Part shown: positions 62,206-64,000 of the stretch, one piece after another
How positions within the stretch are numbered: the stretch's first letter is position 1
Layout of the letters: each line of letters starts with the position of its first letter
Source of the DNA: Rhizobium sp. P32RR-XVIII
Lineage (GTDB): Bacteria > Pseudomonadota > Alphaproteobacteria > Rhizobiales > Rhizobiaceae
Length of the DNA stretch: 64,000 nt
Assembly: GCF_012641395.1 (NCBI RefSeq)
Contig: NZ_JABAIH010000001.1
Span: 124,001 to 188,000, forward strand
Direction of reading: 5' to 3'
Position numbers and translations under genes: made by a program
The notes under the pieces: model-generated
Told to the model about the DNA's origin: nothing
Database searches by the model: none
The model's input: the letters and a program-made list of their open reading frames with translations, nothing else

Positions 62206-63288
62206 ATGTCAGATATCGACCAGCTCAAATCATCGCTGCTTGCGGAAATTGCTGCCGCCAATGACGAAGCAGCGCTCGAAGCCGTGCGCGTCGCCGCCCT
62301 CGGCAAAAAGGGCTCCGTTTCCGAGCTCCTAAAGACGCTTGGCGCGATGACCCCCGAAGAGCGCCAGACCAAAGGCGTTGCGATCAACAGCCTCAAGAAC
62401 GAGGTGACGGATGCAATCGCCGCGCGTAAGGCGACGCTCAAGGAAGCGGCCGTCAATGCCCGTCTGAAGGCCGAGACGGTCGACATCAGCCTGCCGGTCC
62501 GGTCCTCGCCGGCGGAGCGCGGGCGCATTCACCCGATCAGCCAGATCGTGGACGAGATTACCGCGATCTTCGGCGATATGGGCTTCTCCATTGCCGAAGG
62601 CCCGGACATCGAAACCGACTACTACAATTTCACGGCGCTGAACTTCCCTGAAGGCCACCCCGCCCGCGAGATGCACGACACCTTCTTCTTCAATCCGGAT
62701 GAGAACGGTGAGCGCAGGGTGCTGCGCACGCACACCTCGCCGGTGCAGGTGCGCACCATGGAGGCGCAGAAGCCGCCAATCCGCATCATCATCCCCGGCA
62801 AGACCTACCGCCAGGATTCGGATGCGACGCATTCGCCGATGTTCCACCAGGTCGAGGGCCTGGTCATCGACAAGAAGGCGAATGTCGCCAACATGCGCTG
62901 GGTCCTCGAGGAGTTCTGCAAGTCGTTCTTCGAGGTCGACAGCGTGACGATGCGCTTCCGCCCGTCGTTCTTCCCGTTCACCGAGCCGTCCTTCGAGGTC
63001 GACATCCAGTGCGACCGCTCCGGCCCGATCGTCAAGTTCGGTGAGGGCACCGATTGGATGGAAATCCTCGGCTGCGGCATGGTCCACGCCAACGTGCTCC
63101 GCTACGGCGGTCTCGATCCCGATGAATATCAGGGCTTTGCCTGGGGCATGGGGCTCGATCGCATCGCCATGCTGAAATACGGCATGCCCGACCTCCGCGA
63201 CTTCTTCAATGCCGATATCCGCTGGATGACCCATTACGGCTTCCGCCCGCTCGACATGCCGACGCTGTTCGGCGGTCTGAGCGCTTAA
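62206..63288 (+). CDS. pheS: Phenylalanine--tRNA ligase alpha subunit
   Basis: A 360-residue class II synthetase subunit. The coiled-coil N-terminal arm (about 1-90) is followed by the catalytic core. Motif 2 is in [19 protein letters not shown] and motif 3 in [37 protein letters not shown] is motif 1. GGAAAG precedes the ATG at 62206. It pairs with pheT, which begins 15 bp after its stop codon. Confidence 0.97.
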   Translation: MSDIDQLKSSLLAEIAAANDEAALEAVRVAALGKKGSVSELLKTLGAMTPEERQTKGVAINSLKNEVTDAIAARKATLKEAAVNARLKAETVDISLPVRSSPAERGRIHPISQIVDEITAIFGDMGFSIAEGPDIETDYYNFTALNFPEGHPAREMHDTFFFNPDENGERRVLRTHTSPVQVRTMEAQKPPIRIIIPGKTYRQDSDATHSPMFHQVEGLVIDKKANVANMRWVLEEFCKSFFEVDSVTMRFRPSFFPFTEPSFEVDIQCDRSGPIVKFGEGTDWMEILGCGMVHANVLRYGGLDPDEYQGFAWGMGLDRIAMLKYGMPDLRDFFNADIRWMTHYGFRPLDMPTLFGGLSA

Positions 63289-63303
63289 GGGAGGATTGAG
63301 ATC

Positions 63304-64000
63304 ATGAAATTCACGCTTTCCTGGCTGAAGGATCATCTGGAAACGGATGCCACACTCGACGAAATCTGTGCGCGCCTTACCGCAATCGGGCTCGAGGTCG
63401 AGGACGTCGACGACAAGGCGGCCTTCAAGCCTTTCGTCATTGCAAGGGTCGTGTCGGCGGAAAAGCATCCGCAGGCCGATCGCCTGAAGGTTCTTTCGGT
63501 CGATACCGGTAAGGGCACGCCGATCCAGGTCGTCTGCGGTGCGCCGAATGCGCGGGCGGGGCTCGTCGGCGCGTTTGCCGCGTCCGGGACCTACGTTCCC
63601 GGCATCGATGTTACACTCTCGGTTGGCAACATCCGCGGCGTCGAAAGCCATGGAATGATGTGCTCAGAGAAGGAGCTGATGATCTCCGATAACCACGATG
63701 GGATCATCGACCTGCCGGAAGATGCGCCGGTCGGCACGAGCTACGCCGCATACGCCCATCTCGACGACCCGGTCATCGAGATCAACCTGACGCCGAACCG
63801 TCCGGATTGCACGAGCATTTACGGCATCGCGCGCGACCTGGCCGCTTCTGGCCTCGGCACGCTGAAGGCGCGGGCAGCCCCCTCTTTCGCCGTCGACGGC
63901 GAAACGCCTGTCAGGGTCAAGCTCGATCTCGATGACGAAAAGCTTTGCCCGGGCTTTGCGCTCCGCCTCGTGCGCGGCGTCAGGAACGGTCCGAGCCCGC
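63304..64000 (+). CDS. pheT: Phenylalanine--tRNA ligase beta subunit, 3' end outside window
   Basis: The first 232 codons of PheT; the frame is open to the last base. Seen are [21 protein letters not shown] at the start, the tRNA-binding EMAP-like domain ([31 protein letters not shown], then [17 protein letters not shown]) and the start of the B3/B5 region ([23 protein letters not shown]). Full PheT is about 800 residues, so roughly 70 percent lies beyond the window. GGAGG lies 8 bp upstream of the ATG. Confidence 0.97.
   Translation, partial: MKFTLSWLKDHLETDATLDEICARLTAIGLEVEDVDDKAAFKPFVIARVVSAEKHPQADRLKVLSVDTGKGTPIQVVCGAPNARAGLVGAFAASGTYVPGIDVTLSVGNIRGVESHGMMCSEKELMISDNHDGIIDLPEDAPVGTSYAAYAHLDDPVIEINLTPNRPDCTSIYGIARDLAASGLGTLKARAAPSFAVDGETPVRVKLDLDDEKLCPGFALRLVRGVRNGPSP

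Noticed and set aside
62329..63651. A 440-codon minus-strand frame opposite pheS and the start of pheT
   Set aside because: pheS and pheT motifs are unmistakable on the plus strand.
1..64000. Insertion sequences, prophage genes or CRISPR repeats
   Set aside because: I found no transposase, integrase, phage structural gene or regularly spaced repeat on either strand.

Overview
The window reads as a piece of chromosome from a member of the Rhizobiaceae, most likely Rhizobium or a close relative. The evidence is GC-rich coding with strong codon bias, complete Cpa/Tad pilus and nucleoside-salvage loci of alphaproteobacterial type, a membrane-bound ferritin gene with an Irr-type iron control element, a BA14K-family protein, bacterial transglutaminase-like and DUF763 proteins, and perfect CtrA-type boxes (TTAA-N7-TTAAC). 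I see no insertion sequence, prophage, CRISPR array or rRNA. It looks like stable chromosomal backbone with a few accessory inserts.

Layout. 1-3.9 kb: the end of a DUF763 gene, an ABC exporter, tRNA-Ser(GGA) and a small membrane protein. 3.9-4.1 kb: a decayed 3' piece of msrA. 4.3-12.2 kb: a one-direction nucleoside operon made of a BMP-type binding protein, a twin-cassette ATPase, two permeases, cdd, a purine nucleoside phosphorylase, deoC and deoA. 12.2-15.9 kb, opposite strand: deoB, add and upp, then a retropepsin-like protease. The two blocks together would import nucleosides, deaminate and phosphorolyse them, recycle the bases and send the pentose phosphate to glycolysis.

16-28.5 kb: a tad/cpa locus. 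Two TadE/G-type genes and a stand-alone CpaC N-domain protein lie on the minus strand. Opposite them run pilA(flp)-cpaA and cpaB-C-D-E-F-tadB-tadC. A LysE exporter and a TadD-like TPR lipoprotein follow. A perfect CtrA box sits in front of cpaB.

28.6-36.9 kb: a peptide-themed region with an M17 aminopeptidase, a MarR regulator, an SH3/NlpC-P60 peptidase, an Opp-type transporter that lacks ATPase genes, its LysR neighbour and a P1 (DmpA) peptidase. 37.6-41.5 kb: a 975-residue fusion of small-molecule kinase, M23-like domain and class III aminotransferase, followed (upstream on the same strand) by purU. 41.6-45.7 kb: an exopolysaccharide mini-cluster with a Wzy-like polymerase, a GH5 glycanase and a Wzz-like chain-length protein.

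45.8-51.3 kb: small secreted and membrane proteins, tRNA-Leu(CAG), a chemoreceptor, and a ccdAB toxin-antitoxin pair whose promoter -10 sits in the centre of a 16-bp-arm palindrome. 51.3-60.4 kb: lepA, then a PuuR-like regulator, a GNAT and an acetylpolyamine-amidohydrolase-like gene (a possible polyamine cassette), recX, an EamA transporter, a truncated haemoglobin, mbfA, a CtrA-boxed cysteine peptidase and a hydrolase. 60.5-64 kb: the translation block infC (AUU start), rpmI, rplT, pheS and the start of pheT, which runs off the window.

All calls come from reading translated sequence and motifs. No database search was run.
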